Shown: positions 1 through 8,957, counted from the stretch's first letter. The stretch: DNA of 64,000 nucleotides from Saonia flava (GCF_011927795.1 NZ_JAATJJ010000002.1:558001-622000), one strand, 5' to 3'. Notes: a model not told the origin generated them from the letters alone. Translations and numbers: made by a program.

Positions 1-1
1 C

Positions 2-547
2 CATACTTGGATAAAGGAATTAAATCTCAACAGTTTAAGAAAAGGAATTGGAGTAGTGCCACAAGATGCTTTTCTTTTTTCCGATACTATTAAGAACAAC
101 ATAAAGTTTGGAAAGGAAGACGCCACAGATGAAGAAATAGTACAAATTGCGAAAATGGCAGTCGTTCATGATAATATTATGGAGTTTTCCAAAAAATACG
201 ATACAGTTCTAGGGGAAAGGGGGATTACCCTTAGTGGTGGTCAAAAACAAAGGGTATCCATAGCTCGTGCACTGATTAAAAATCCTGAAATCTATTTATT
301 TGATGATTGTCTTTCTGCCGTAGATACAGAGACAGAAGAGGAAATACTGAGTAATCTTAAGAAAATTTCCAAAAACAAAACAACAGTAATTGTAAGTCAT
401 AGAGTTTCCTCAGCCAAAAATGCAGATAAAATAATTGTTTTAGATGATGGTAGAATAATACAACAGGGTAAACATGACGTTTTAATGAATGAAGATGGGT
501 ATTACAAACAATTGTATTATGATCAATTATCGGAGAAAGAAAGTTAG
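2..547 (+). CDS. ABC exporter, C-terminal ATPase part (cut by window edge)
   Basis: The gene runs in from the left edge, so only the C-terminal part of the nucleotide-binding domain is visible. In order it shows the Q-loop (VPQDAFLFSDTI), the ABC signature LSGGQKQRVSIARAL, Walker B (IYLFDDCLSAVD) and the switch histidine (IVSHR). This order and spacing are typical of MsbA/MdlB-type exporters with fused membrane and ATPase domains, which export lipids, peptides or drugs. The substrate cannot be told because the membrane domain is outside the window. GTG at 56 is an internal valine, not the start. Confidence 0.93.
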   Translation, partial: HTWIKELNLNSLRKGIGVVPQDAFLFSDTIKNNIKFGKEDATDEEIVQIAKMAVVHDNIMEFSKKYDTVLGERGITLSGGQKQRVSIARALIKNPEIYLFDDCLSAVDTETEEEILSNLKKISKNKTTVIVSHRVSSAKNADKIIVLDDGRIIQQGKHDVLMNEDGYYKQLYYDQLSEKES

Positions 548-577
548 AAAAATCTTGTTAGACTAACTTTTTTTTCA
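541..577 (+). terminator. Putative intrinsic terminator after the ABC exporter
   Basis: AAGTTAG at 541-547, which includes the stop codon, pairs with CTAACTT at 563-569 and is followed by a run of T. The 15-nt loop is long, so the call is moderate. Confidence 0.5.
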
Positions 578-627
578 CATTTTTGAAAGATTAACTAAAT
601 TTCCCCCGCTAACTATAACTATATAAA

Positions 628-1005
628 ATGAGTGAAAAAGATTTAATGGACCAAGAGGAAATATATTCCAAGGTTTTACGGGCCGGAAGAAGAACATATT
701 TCTTTGATGTAAGAAGTACAAAAGCAGGTGATTATTATTTAACAATCACAGAAAGCAAGAAATTTACGCATGATGATGGGTCATTTCATTACAAAAAGCA
801 CAAAATATATCTTTATAAAGAAGATTTTAGTGCCTTTCGTGAATTAATGAATGAAATGATGGATTATATTATTGATGAAAAAGGGGCAGAAGTAATTTCT
901 GAACGTCACCAAAGAGATTTTAAGAAAGAGGACAACACTACCCATGAAAATGATGAAAAATCTTCAACTGGTAGTTTTACAGATGTTGATTTTGATGATA
1001 TCTAA
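628..1005 (+). CDS. DUF3276 / PUR-family nucleic-acid-binding protein
   Basis: A 125-residue protein whose first 100 residues match the DUF3276 (PUR-alpha-like) family common in Bacteroidota. It has alternating basic and aromatic strands (RAGRRTYFFDVR, YYLTITESKKF, KHKIYLYKEDF) followed by a helix. PUR domains bind single-stranded DNA or RNA; the cellular role in Bacteroidota is not established. The tail after residue 100 is acidic and probably disordered. A strong hairpin terminator follows, so the gene is probably monocistronic. Confidence 0.85.
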   Translation: MSEKDLMDQEEIYSKVLRAGRRTYFFDVRSTKAGDYYLTITESKKFTHDDGSFHYKKHKIYLYKEDFSAFRELMNEMMDYIIDEKGAEVISERHQRDFKKEDNTTHENDEKSSTGSFTDVDFDDI

Positions 1006-1030
1006 TTTCTTATTTTCTTTATAATAGTAT

Positions 1031-1062
1031 AAACGACCCTTTTAAAATGAGGGTCGTTTTTG
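1031..1062 (+). terminator. Intrinsic terminator of the DUF3276 gene
   Basis: The perfect stem AAACGACCCT / AGGGTCGTTT (1031-1040 and 1050-1059) is followed by T residues, 26 nt after the stop codon. Confidence 0.85.
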
Positions 1063-1087
1063 TTTTAAACCAAACAACTGAATACCT

Positions 1088-3613
1088 ATGAAAAAACTAC
1101 TACTTTATCTTACAGTGGGTCTTTCCCTCTGTGCAACAGCTCAGGAGTCCTTAGATTTAAACTATTATTTACCACAGAATATTACTTACAATAAAAATAT
1201 ACCAACCCCCAAGGATGTTATTGGACATGAAGTGGGTGAATGGCATGTAACACATGACAAACTTATGTTCTACATGCAAACCTTGGCGAAGGCAAGTAAT
1301 CGTATCACTATTGAAAATAGAGGGGCAACGTATGAAGGAAGGCCTATATTATTATTGACCATTACCTCACCAAAAAATCATACGAACATAGAAAAAATTA
1401 GGGTTGATCATATGTCACTTTCAGAAAGCGGTGCCAACAGCTTATCTATAGCGGATATGCCTATAGTGGTCTACCAAGGTTTTTCCATACATGGCAATGA
1501 ACCCAGTGGTGCAAATGCTGGCCTGGCCTATGCTTATTATTTGGCTGCTGCTGAAGGCAAAGAAATTGAAGATTTGTTGGATAATACCGTAATCCTCATG
1601 GATCCTTCCTTTAATCCAGATGGCTTGCAACGTTTTGCTTATTGGGCCAATACAAACAAGAGCGATAATCTAAATGCGGATACCAATGAGAGAGAATATC
1701 ATGAGGTTTGGCCTGGGGGTAGAACTAATCACTATTGGTTTGATCTTAACCGAGATTGGTTGCCCGTACAACTACCAGAAAGTAGGGCACGTATAAATAC
1801 ATTCCATAAATGGTTGCCTAATATTTTAACGGACCATCATGAAATGGGTACAAATTCCACCTTCTTTTTTCAACCAGGTGAACCGACAAGAGTGCATCCC
1901 CTAACTCCAAAATTAAACCAGGAACTTACGGCCGAAATAGGTTCCTATCATGTAAAGGCATTTAACAAAATTGGTTCGTTGTACTACTCAGAGGAAGGCT
2001 ATGATGATTATTATTATGGAAAAGGCTCAACCTTTCCAGATGTAAATGGTAGTATTGGTATTTTATTTGAACAAGGAAGTTCCAGGGGACATATTCAGGA
2101 AAGTGAAAATGGTCTTTTGACTTTTCCGTTCACGATTAGAAACCAGTTTACAGCAGCTCTTTCTACTATTGAAGCTGCAAAAAATATGCGTTCAAAAATT
2201 TTGGACTACCAAAAGGGATTTTATAAGAGCATGAGGGATGAAGCCAGCCGTTCCAAATCCAAGGCCATCATTTTTGGGGATAGCAAGGATGCATCTAAAA
2301 CATGGCATTTAGCCGAAATATTGAATCGACACAAAATTAAATTCAATGAATTAAAAAATGATGTGACCGTTGCAGGAAAATCCTATAAAAAAGGAAGCAG
2401 TTATATAGTGCCCATGAACCAAAAAAATCCAAATCTGATAAAAGCAATGTTCGAGAAGAGAACAACATTTACAGATAGTATTTTCTATGACATATCAGCT
2501 TGGACTTTTCCTCTGGCTTTTAATGTGGATTATTCAGAAGTTGGAACAATGGCCAACGCGGGGGAGGAAATAACAAACCTTGGCCCATTGACAGGTACAG
2601 TGGACAAACAAAGCAATTATGCTTATTTATTTGAGTGGCACGAATATTATACCCCAAAAGCCTTGAATAAAATTACAAATAAGGGTATAAGAGCAAAAGT
2701 TGCCAAATCTCAATTCACTTTGGAAGGAACAACATATGATTATGGCACTATTATGATTCCCGTTCAAAACCAAAAAATGGGTAAAAAAGAGCTTTATGAT
2801 TTTTTGACAGAAGTTGCCCAAGACAGCAAAATCAACATAAAATCAGTAAGCACGGGTCATACAGTAGGGATAGACTTAGGAAGTAATGACTTTGACCCCA
2901 TAAAAAAACAAAAGGTAGCAATTTTGGTTGGTAATGGAATACGCTCATACGATGCTGGGGAAATTTGGCATTTATTTGACCAACGGTATAATATGAAAAT
3001 CACCAAAATAGATGTCGATTATTTTAACAATGTTGACTTATCCACCTATACAGATATAATTATTCCAAGTTCATGGGGGCGAGGTGCGTTGAGTAAAAGC
3101 GGCATGGATAAACTAAAAGCGTGGGTAAAAGAAGGTGGAACCCTAATTGGTTATAGAAGTGTGGCAGAATGGCTGGATAAGAATGAATTCATAAAATTGA
3201 AATTTAAAAAAGACTCATTAAAAGTTAAAAATGTTTCTTTTGAACAAAAGAGCGATTTTCATGGAGCACAAGTAACTGGCGGTGCTATTTTTGAAACTAA
3301 ATTAGATCGTACTCATCCTATTAATTATGGCTACAAAAATGATAAACTAGCCTTATTTAGAAATACCAACATCTATATTGAGCCCAATAAAAATAGCTAT
3401 GACAATCCCATTACCTATACTAATAACCCATTGTTAAGCGGGTATATTTCAGAAGAAAATCTGGAGCTCATTAAAAATTCGGTTCCTTTTCAAGTAAAGC
3501 GTATGGGAAAAGGTAGGGTAATAGCATTTACGGACAATACTAATTTTAGGGCATTTTGGTACGGTACAAATAAACTGCTCATGAATGCCATTTTCTTTGG
3601 ACAAATCATGTAA
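1088..3613 (+). CDS. M14-family zinc carboxypeptidase, exported
   Basis: An 841-residue secreted metallopeptidase. A signal peptide ends near residue 19 (CATAQE). Zinc ligands are visible as HGNEP (H135, E138) and a later histidine in DHHEMG near 250; the likely catalytic glutamate is E329 in FEQGSSRG. From about residue 620 there is a GATase1/ThuA-like Rossmann region (VAILVGNGI, then IIIPSSWG) without an obvious catalytic triad. This M14-plus-GATase-like layout is common in Bacteroidota. The likely role is peptide degradation in the periplasm or outside the cell. The gene converges tail-to-tail with the acyltransferase gene, overlapping it by 8 nt. Confidence 0.9.
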   Translation: MKKLLLYLTVGLSLCATAQESLDLNYYLPQNITYNKNIPTPKDVIGHEVGEWHVTHDKLMFYMQTLAKASNRITIENRGATYEGRPILLLTITSPKNHTNIEKIRVDHMSLSESGANSLSIADMPIVVYQGFSIHGNEPSGANAGLAYAYYLAAAEGKEIEDLLDNTVILMDPSFNPDGLQRFAYWANTNKSDNLNADTNEREYHEVWPGGRTNHYWFDLNRDWLPVQLPESRARINTFHKWLPNILTDHHEMGTNSTFFFQPGEPTRVHPLTPKLNQELTAEIGSYHVKAFNKIGSLYYSEEGYDDYYYGKGSTFPDVNGSIGILFEQGSSRGHIQESENGLLTFPFTIRNQFTAALSTIEAAKNMRSKILDYQKGFYKSMRDEASRSKSKAIIFGDSKDASKTWHLAEILNRHKIKFNELKNDVTVAGKSYKKGSSYIVPMNQKNPNLIKAMFEKRTTFTDSIFYDISAWTFPLAFNVDYSEVGTMANAGEEITNLGPLTGTVDKQSNYAYLFEWHEYYTPKALNKITNKGIRAKVAKSQFTLEGTTYDYGTIMIPVQNQKMGKKELYDFLTEVAQDSKINIKSVSTGHTVGIDLGSNDFDPIKKQKVAILVGNGIRSYDAGEIWHLFDQRYNMKITKIDVDYFNNVDLSTYTDIIIPSSWGRGALSKSGMDKLKAWVKEGGTLIGYRSVAEWLDKNEFIKLKFKKDSLKVKNVSFEQKSDFHGAQVTGGAIFETKLDRTHPINYGYKNDKLALFRNTNIYIEPNKNSYDNPITYTNNPLLSGYISEENLELIKNSVPFQVKRMGKGRVIAFTDNTNFRAFWYGTNKLLMNAIFFGQIM

Positions 3614-4649
3614 AAGGGTATGTTCTAATATATAGTCTATTAAATAGGATATGACCTAAAAGCAGTATTGCCGTTAGGTCATGTCCTATATAATTTCCAA
3701 GGACAAAGAACACTATTAAATATAGTACAGGATAAAAAATAAGGGAGTACATAAACCTAAAAGTGCTTATAAACTCTATTTCCTTTATTTTTGGTAGAAT
3801 AAATAATTTCCATGGAACAATAAAAGGGTAATTAAGGATTGTAAACAGTGTTTTTAAAATTTTTGAAAACAAGCTTTTATTGTTCAGCTCCACTTCATTA
3901 GCTTCAATAGTTCCTATAACAGTGTTGACAGAGGAAGGCTTTAAATAATTTACCTTCATGGAATTCAACTTAGCCAAGATTTCATCATAATCTTCTTCAT
4001 TCTCTATATGCGTGGTCACCTTTCTTAAGCTTTCATAAACCACATCCTTAATTCTCTTGATGGATTCCGATAAATTGTTTTCATCATAAACTTTCAAAAG
4101 GGGGATATCATTATCAAAATATACAGCGGCACTATCTGGAAATCCTTCTGCTCTATTGTAATTTATGCCTATTGGCAATAGCCTAATATCCAAATGTGGT
4201 TGTTTTTCCATAGCTCTAAAAAGAATCCTAGTAAAACCCTTACTCAATGGCCGAATCCTTTTTTTTATGTTATGGCTTCCTTCAGGAAAAATTAAAATAT
4301 GTTCATTATTTTTAAGCAACTGGGCACATTGATTAAAAATCGCTTCATTCTGGCCCAACTTATCTATACCATCCCTAATTCTATAAATAGGAATCATTTG
4401 TAAAAAATTTAGCAAGGAAGTTACTAGAGGATTTGTAAAAGCGCTTGCCCTTGTTAAATAATAGGGCTTCCCTTTACAAAAAATGGCAACCAATAGTGCA
4501 TCTAACAAGGCATTTTGATGATTGGCAAGAAACAGTACTGGCTTATTTTTAGGAATCTTCTCCAAGCCATAAATCTTAATTTTCGAAAAATAATATAGAA
4601 GTCCAGCACCAAGCCAACATTTAAAAAAGTAATAACCAACTTTTTTCAT
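3606..4649 (-). CDS. PlsC-like lysophospholipid acyltransferase
   Basis: A 347-residue membrane-associated acyltransferase. The catalytic block is ANHQNALLDAL near residue 43. Here histidine and aspartate are five residues apart (HX5D) rather than the usual HX4D, as in some GPT2/SCT1-like members. The substrate-binding block IFPEGSHN follows near residue 118. Two or three hydrophobic helices sit near the C-terminus. The inferred role is acyl transfer to glycerophosphate or lysophosphatidate. Its start overlaps the stop of the upstream BASS transporter gene by 4 nt (ATGA), which indicates translational coupling. Confidence 0.85.
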   Translation of the reverse strand: MKKVGYYFFKCWLGAGLLYYFSKIKIYGLEKIPKNKPVLFLANHQNALLDALLVAIFCKGKPYYLTRASAFTNPLVTSLLNFLQMIPIYRIRDGIDKLGQNEAIFNQCAQLLKNNEHILIFPEGSHNIKKRIRPLSKGFTRILFRAMEKQPHLDIRLLPIGINYNRAEGFPDSAAVYFDNDIPLLKVYDENNLSESIKRIKDVVYESLRKVTTHIENEEDYDEILAKLNSMKVNYLKPSSVNTVIGTIEANEVELNNKSLFSKILKTLFTILNYPFIVPWKLFILPKIKEIEFISTFRFMYSLIFYPVLYLIVFFVLGNYIGHDLTAILLLGHILFNRLYIRTYPFT

Positions 4650-5584
4650 GCCAGTTCTTTTTCACCACTTGGCTTGTACCCCCAAATTGTGGCCAATATT
4701 AGTCCTGAAACCAAATGCCAAATTCCCCAAAATGCAGTCAGAATAGCCATACCTCCCAGTCCGTCAAAAAAAGTAAAAATCAATAACAATCCCAGTCCAG
4801 AATTTTGAATTCCCGTTTCGATGGTAATACTTTTCCTGTCCCTTTGCGAAAGCCCCATAAGTTTTGCCCAAGAGAAACCAGTAAAAAATGCTAAGAAATT
4901 ATGTAAGAGGACAATCCAAAAAACATAAAAAACGTAATCCATAAAAACATCTCTATTGTTATAAAGGGCAAGGAAAATTAAGGTGATGAAAAACAGTAAG
5001 GACCCAACTTTCAACACTTTTGCCATTTTCTCCGCCAATTTCGGCCTTATATAATTTAACCACATTCCCAATACCAATGGAATTCCCAATAAGAGTGCAA
5101 CCAGTTTTATCATTTCCCATGGAGAAATAGAAACTGTTTTTAATATAGAATGAGTTGGCCCGTAAAGAGACCCCCATAACTGAAGGTTCAATGGGGTCAA
5201 AAAAATGGCCAAAAGTGTAGCTATTGCCGTAAGACTCACAGAAAGAGCTGAGTTCCCTTTCGCAAGATGGGTTACAAAATTAGAAACATTACCTCCTGGA
5301 CAAGCAGCTACCATAAACATGCCCATAGCTATACTGGGCAAAGGTTTTACTATCCAAACCAAAAAAAAAGTAACTATTGGAAGTAACAAAAACTGACTTA
5401 TCACCCCAACCAAAACGGGTTTGGGACTTTTCACCAAATGCCTAAAGTCCGAAACGGAAATCTCCAAAGCAATACCAAACATTACAAAGGCCAATGCCAA
5501 GTTCATGACCCATAGGGCTTCTGTGCTAAAATTTATGTGAACAGTGTCTATAATTTGATCTACCAAATTAATATAAGTTATCAT
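4646..5584 (-). CDS. Bile acid:sodium symporter (BASS) family transporter
   Basis: A 312-residue protein with about nine predicted membrane helices. It has the BASS hallmark ACPGGNVSNFVTHLAKGN (about residues 93-110) in the sodium-binding crossover region, and a later ETGIQNSGLGLLL. Members carry bile acids, pantoate, pyruvate or other organic anions with sodium; the substrate here is not predictable. It is the first gene of a two-gene minus-strand operon with the acyltransferase. Its promoter region (5585-5708) is shared divergently with a thioredoxin-like gene. Confidence 0.9.
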   Translation of the reverse strand: MITYINLVDQIIDTVHINFSTEALWVMNLALAFVMFGIALEISVSDFRHLVKSPKPVLVGVISQFLLLPIVTFFLVWIVKPLPSIAMGMFMVAACPGGNVSNFVTHLAKGNSALSVSLTAIATLLAIFLTPLNLQLWGSLYGPTHSILKTVSISPWEMIKLVALLLGIPLVLGMWLNYIRPKLAEKMAKVLKVGSLLFFITLIFLALYNNRDVFMDYVFYVFWIVLLHNFLAFFTGFSWAKLMGLSQRDRKSITIETGIQNSGLGLLLIFTFFDGLGGMAILTAFWGIWHLVSGLILATIWGYKPSGEKELA

Positions 5585-5708
5585 TCCAAATGTTACAATA
5601 TAGGGTATTCGCGCTAAAATTTAACTACTGGCCACATTATAGGTGCTCTATAAATGATTTAATAAGATAGATAAAATCCTTAATTTTATCACTTAAATTC
5701 AGTTAAAA

Positions 5709-6269
5709 ATGTCTAGAACTCCCAGTAACATGCTACCTCTTGGTACGGTTGCTCCAGATTTTAATTTGCTTGATACGACATCGAATTCTTTTTTAGGGCT
5801 TCAAGAAATTAAAGGTGAGCATGGTACAGTAATTATGTTTATTTGTAACCACTGTCCCTTTGTAAAACATGTAAATTCCGAATTGACCAAATTGGGAAAA
5901 GATTATAGTGCAAAAGGCATTGGGTTTGTTGCAATTTCCAGTAATGATGCAATAAACTACCCTCAAGATGCCCCGCATTTAATGAAAAAGACAGCTAGGG
6001 AAGAAGGTTTTACTTTTCCCTATTTATATGATGAGACCCAAGAAGTAGCAAAAATTTATGATGCGGCATGCACACCAGATTTTTATTTGTTCGATGCTGA
6101 TTTAAAATTGGTCTACCGTGGCCAGTTAGACTCCTCCAGGCCTGAAAATGGTATTCCAGTAACGGGAATTGACCTTAGAAATGCAATTGATGCGGTATTG
6201 GTTGGAAATCCAATTGACTTTGTACAAAAACCCAGTATAGGTTGTAATATTAAATGGGTGAAAAATTAG
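5709..6269 (+). CDS. Thioredoxin/AhpC-TSA-fold redoxin
   Basis: A 186-residue cytoplasmic thioredoxin-fold protein with no signal peptide. The active-site region reads FICNHCPFVKHV, giving a CNHC motif near residues 46-49 at the start of the redox helix. A cis-proline-type segment (CTPDFYLFD) follows. It matches the redoxin group usually annotated thioredoxin family protein; such proteins reduce disulfides or peroxides, but the partner is unknown. It converges with a DinB-fold gene 14 nt away, in a neighbourhood of thiol and peroxide genes. Confidence 0.85.
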   Translation: MSRTPSNMLPLGTVAPDFNLLDTTSNSFLGLQEIKGEHGTVIMFICNHCPFVKHVNSELTKLGKDYSAKGIGFVAISSNDAINYPQDAPHLMKKTAREEGFTFPYLYDETQEVAKIYDAACTPDFYLFDADLKLVYRGQLDSSRPENGIPVTGIDLRNAIDAVLVGNPIDFVQKPSIGCNIKWVKN

Positions 6270-6283
6270 TCATAGAGATTGAT

Positions 6284-6829
6284 TTAAAGCCAGGCTTCCC
6301 TTTTCAGTAAATTCTCAATATGGGCGAAATGGTGGCTACTGTGCCATGCATATTTACCAATATTTTCTTTAACAGTCACTTGTACATTTCCTTCTGGGTG
6401 TAAATAACTCAAATCCATATTCTCTTTAGAAAGCCCTCTTAAGAGATACACTAGTTTTGCATGTAACGCTTTGATATAATCCAGAGAAAGTGAAATGGGT
6501 GCCGATTTAGCATCAACAAGTTCCGCCCATTCTTTCTCCTCATAAGCCTTAATCAAAGGAGTTTTCTCGGTAAGGGCCCATTTAAAACGGGTATAGCTAT
6601 GATGGTGACTATCTGCCACATGATGAACTACTTGTCTCACTGTCCAACCATCGGGACGGTATTGGGTTTCCAATTGATCATATGAAAGAGGTTTCACCAT
6701 CTGCTCCAATCTATGGGGAAATTGTTCCAAAACACTAATCCAATCAACTATATTGGCCTCTGAAATAATTGCTGGACGCTCAAAATGTCCAATAGGATAT
6801 CGCAACTGTTCTAAATCCATATTCTTCAT
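6284..6829 (-). CDS. DinB/YfiT-like (BstA-type) putative metal-dependent transferase
   Basis: A 181-residue DinB-fold four-helix protein. It has the N-terminal YPIGHFERP signature of the YfiT/BstA group and metal-ligand histidines in VVHHVADSHHHSYTRFKWAL and in the C-terminal WHSSHHFAHIENL. Known relatives are bacillithiol S-transferases or metal hydrolases. Whether this organism makes bacillithiol cannot be seen here. It is transcribed divergently from the peroxiredoxin gene across a 107-nt gap containing TTAAGG dyads, so the two may be co-regulated. Confidence 0.85.
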   Translation of the reverse strand: MKNMDLEQLRYPIGHFERPAIISEANIVDWISVLEQFPHRLEQMVKPLSYDQLETQYRPDGWTVRQVVHHVADSHHHSYTRFKWALTEKTPLIKAYEEKEWAELVDAKSAPISLSLDYIKALHAKLVYLLRGLSKENMDLSYLHPEGNVQVTVKENIGKYAWHSSHHFAHIENLLKREAWL

Positions 6830-6880
6830 TACATAAAAGTAGTAAACTTTAATACATTTTTAACCTCCTAAAAAAGGTTT

Positions 6881-6906
6881 TTAAGGAATATACCTTAACT
6901 TTAAGG
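6881..6906. promoter_or_regulatory. TTAAGG dyad between DinB-like and peroxiredoxin genes
   Basis: TTAAGG-N6-CCTTAA (6881-6898) is a perfect 18-bp dyad, followed by a third half-site TTAAGG at 6901-6906. It lies 31-56 bp upstream of the peroxiredoxin start in a divergent promoter region, which fits an operator. The regulator is unknown. Confidence 0.4.
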
Positions 6907-6936
6907 AACAATTAATTAAACCAAAAAAATATAAAA

Positions 6937-7575
6937 ATGGCAACAATAAGATTGGGCGATATGGCCCCAGACTTTACAGCTGACAGCTCATTGGGAATGA
7001 TTAATCTATATGATTATTTGGGAGATGGTTGGGGTATTTTGTTTTCCCACCCTGCAGATTTTACACCTGTTTGTACTACAGAATTGGGAACTGCATCTAA
7101 ATTTAAAGATGAATTTGCAAAACGAAATGTAAAGATGATGGCTTTAAGTGTGGATGGCGCTGCCTCGCACAATGAATGGATTCAGGATATAAATGAAACC
7201 CAAAATACAAAAGTGGACTTCCCGATTATAGCAGATGAGGATAAAAAAGTATCCAATATGTATGATATGATTCATCCAAACGCAGACAATAATCTAACTG
7301 TACGTTCTGTATTTATCATAGCACCGGACAAAACAGTAAAACTAATTATTACCTACCCTGCGTCTACAGGAAGAAATTTTCATGAATTATTACGGGTAAT
7401 AGATTCTTTACAATTGACAGCCTACCACAAAGTGGCCACTCCAGCTAACTGGAACCATGGAGAAGATGTTGTGGTTAGTCCGGCGATAGCCACAGAGGAT
7501 GCCAAAAAAATATTTTCCAAAGGAGTTACCGAGGTAAAACCTTACTTAAGAATGACACCAGATCCAACAGCATAA
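6937..7575 (+). CDS. 1-Cys peroxiredoxin (Prx6 group)
   Basis: A 212-residue peroxiredoxin with the active-site motif PADFTPVCTTELG (peroxidatic Cys near residue 48) and a long C-terminal extension typical of the Prx6 subfamily. No resolving cysteine is evident. It reduces hydrogen peroxide and organic peroxides in the cytoplasm. The upstream region carries a perfect TTAAGG dyad. A weak hairpin follows the gene and the beta-lactamase-fold lipoprotein gene begins 62 nt downstream, so partial co-transcription is possible. Confidence 0.95.
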   Translation: MATIRLGDMAPDFTADSSLGMINLYDYLGDGWGILFSHPADFTPVCTTELGTASKFKDEFAKRNVKMMALSVDGAASHNEWIQDINETQNTKVDFPIIADEDKKVSNMYDMIHPNADNNLTVRSVFIIAPDKTVKLIITYPASTGRNFHELLRVIDSLQLTAYHKVATPANWNHGEDVVVSPAIATEDAKKIFSKGVTEVKPYLRMTPDPTA

Positions 7576-7596
7576 AAATACATAGTATTCAAAAGA

Positions 7597-7628
7597 AGGC
7601 CTCTCACTTGGGAGGCTTTCTCTTTTAA
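7597..7628 (+). terminator. Weak hairpin after the peroxiredoxin gene
   Basis: GCCTC (7599-7603) pairs with GAGGC and is followed by a T-rich run with interruptions. The stem is short and bulged, so termination may be partial. Confidence 0.45.
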
Positions 7629-7637
7629 TTATTTGAA

Positions 7638-8381
7638 ATGACAAAGCATATTCTATTTTCAATAATTTTTGTTTTATTTCTGGGATGCCAATCAAAAAAA
7701 AACTCTCGAAAAGAAAAAAAATATGAGTCCAAAACTTTGTTAGTAAATAAAATTGCGCCCCACGTTTACCAACATATTTCATACCTGAACGCAGGCAGTT
7801 TTGGATTGGTTCCATGCAATGGTCTAGTAATCATAAATAAAAATGAAGCCATAATTTTTGATACACCAACTGGAATTGATGCATCCAATGAATTAATCAG
7901 TTGGGTAGAAAATGGTTTGCATTGCAAAATCAAAGCTATAATTCCCACGCATTTTCATGCAGATTGCCTTGCTGGCCTAGATGCATTTCATAAAAAAAAC
8001 ATTCCTTCCTATGCCAATGATTCAACCATTTCATTGGCCAAAGCCTTCAACAAAACAGTACCCATGAACGGGTTCTCTAATTCATTGGAACTAAAAGTTG
8101 GAAACCAAATGGTTATTGCGGAATTTCATGGAGAGGGCCATACAAAGGATAACATCGTGGGCTACTTTCCATATGATGAAGTGCTTTTTGGGGGTTGTCT
8201 TGTCAAAGAAAAAGGGGCGGGAAAAGGAAATCTGGAAGATGCCAATATTGTTGATTGGGCACATACTGTATCTAAAATTAAAGAAAAATATAAAAACTTA
8301 AAAGTCGTTGTTCCTGGTCATGGAAAATCTGGCGGTTCTGAATTATTGGATTATACCATTGACCTATTTACATTTAATTAG
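7638..8381 (+). CDS. Subclass B1-type metallo-beta-lactamase, putative lipoprotein
   Basis: A 247-residue metallo-beta-lactamase-fold protein with the full subclass B1 zinc-ligand set. HFHADC gives H105, H107 and D109; H168 lies in GEGHTKDN; C187 in LFGGCLVK; H228 in VPGHGKSGG. K190 and N198 sit where B1 enzymes bind the substrate carboxylate. Cysteine after the aspartate (HADC) is also found in the Bacteroides CcrA type. The N-terminus is a lipoprotein signal with lipobox LFLGC (C17), implying membrane anchoring. Hydrolysis of beta-lactams, including carbapenems, is inferred from these residues, not shown. No BlaI-like operator precedes it. Confidence 0.88.
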   Translation: MTKHILFSIIFVLFLGCQSKKNSRKEKKYESKTLLVNKIAPHVYQHISYLNAGSFGLVPCNGLVIINKNEAIIFDTPTGIDASNELISWVENGLHCKIKAIIPTHFHADCLAGLDAFHKKNIPSYANDSTISLAKAFNKTVPMNGFSNSLELKVGNQMVIAEFHGEGHTKDNIVGYFPYDEVLFGGCLVKEKGAGKGNLEDANIVDWAHTVSKIKEKYKNLKVVVPGHGKSGGSELLDYTIDLFTFN

Positions 8382-8509
8382 TTGGCACTCCTTATGTTTT
8401 CTAAATGTTAAGCTTTTTTATGCCAACTAATATAATTTTAAAAAAAACTCTGATTTCCAATAATTTAATAGTACTTTCGTACTTTAATTAATTATTTTAT
8501 ATTTATATT

Positions 8510-8704
8510 ATGAGTAAAGGAACAGTAAAATTCTTCAATGATTCCAAAGGATATGGTTTCATCACTGAAGATGGTTCGCAAGAAGATCACTTTGTACACA
8601 TTTCTGGCTTAATCGACGAAGTACGTGAAGGTGACGTTGTAGAATTTGAACTACAACAAGGTAAAAAAGGATTGAACGCCGTTAATGTGAAGGTAGTAGA
8701 CTAG
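8510..8704 (+). CDS. cspA: Cold-shock domain protein (CspA family)
   Basis: A 64-residue single cold-shock domain with RNP1 (KGYGFI, about residues 14-19) and RNP2 (HFVHIS, about 27-32). Such proteins bind single-stranded RNA or DNA and melt RNA structure. The leader is AT-rich with TACTTTCG at 8472-8479, close to the TAnnTTTG promoter box. A strong terminator lies 26 nt after the stop codon, so it is monocistronic. The symbol reflects the family; the exact paralogue cannot be assigned. Confidence 0.95.
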   Translation: MSKGTVKFFNDSKGYGFITEDGSQEDHFVHISGLIDEVREGDVVEFELQQGKKGLNAVNVKVVD

Positions 8705-8728
8705 GTACAAACAACTTTTTTATAGCAC

Positions 8729-8758
8729 AAAGCCCAAGCAATTGTTTGGGCTTTTTTT
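8729..8758 (+). terminator. Intrinsic terminator of cspA
   Basis: AAAGCCCAA pairs with TTGGGCTTT (8729-8737 and 8746-8754) around a short loop and is followed by a T tract. Confidence 0.9.
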
Positions 8759-8867
8759 ATTGACTGAAAATCAAACTAATAACATTTTTTTTAACTTTTT
8801 ACGCAACCCCTTCCCTTTTTATCATCTTATACCAAACGGTTAAAGTTCCCCAACTAAAAATAACCAT

Positions 8868-8957
8868 ATGACCACATTTTTTGGAATTCTTTTTTCTCTA
8901 TTGGCAATCAACCTATTACTGCTTACGTTAAGTGTAAATCAGACTAAAAAACGTTAA
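8868..8957 (+). CDS. 29-residue single-TM micro-protein, FFxI...LLxxSVN family, copy 1
   Basis: An ATG-to-TAA reading frame of 30 codons. Residues 3-22 form one hydrophobic helix, followed by SVNQTKKR. It aligns without gaps over 24-26 residues with the products at 9038 and 22847: FF at 4-5, I7, L11, N15, LL at 18-19 and SVN at 22-24 are identical in all three. This shared pattern is the main evidence that the gene is real. The positive C-terminus predicts N-out/C-in topology. It is not related to any family I recognise. It lies between the cspA terminator and copy 2. Confidence 0.6.
   Translation: MTTFFGILFSLLAINLLLLTLSVNQTKKR

Noticed and set aside
7576-7637. BlaI-type control of the metallo-beta-lactamase gene
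   Set aside because: No TAGTT/AACTA dyads like those at 59312 occur upstream of it.
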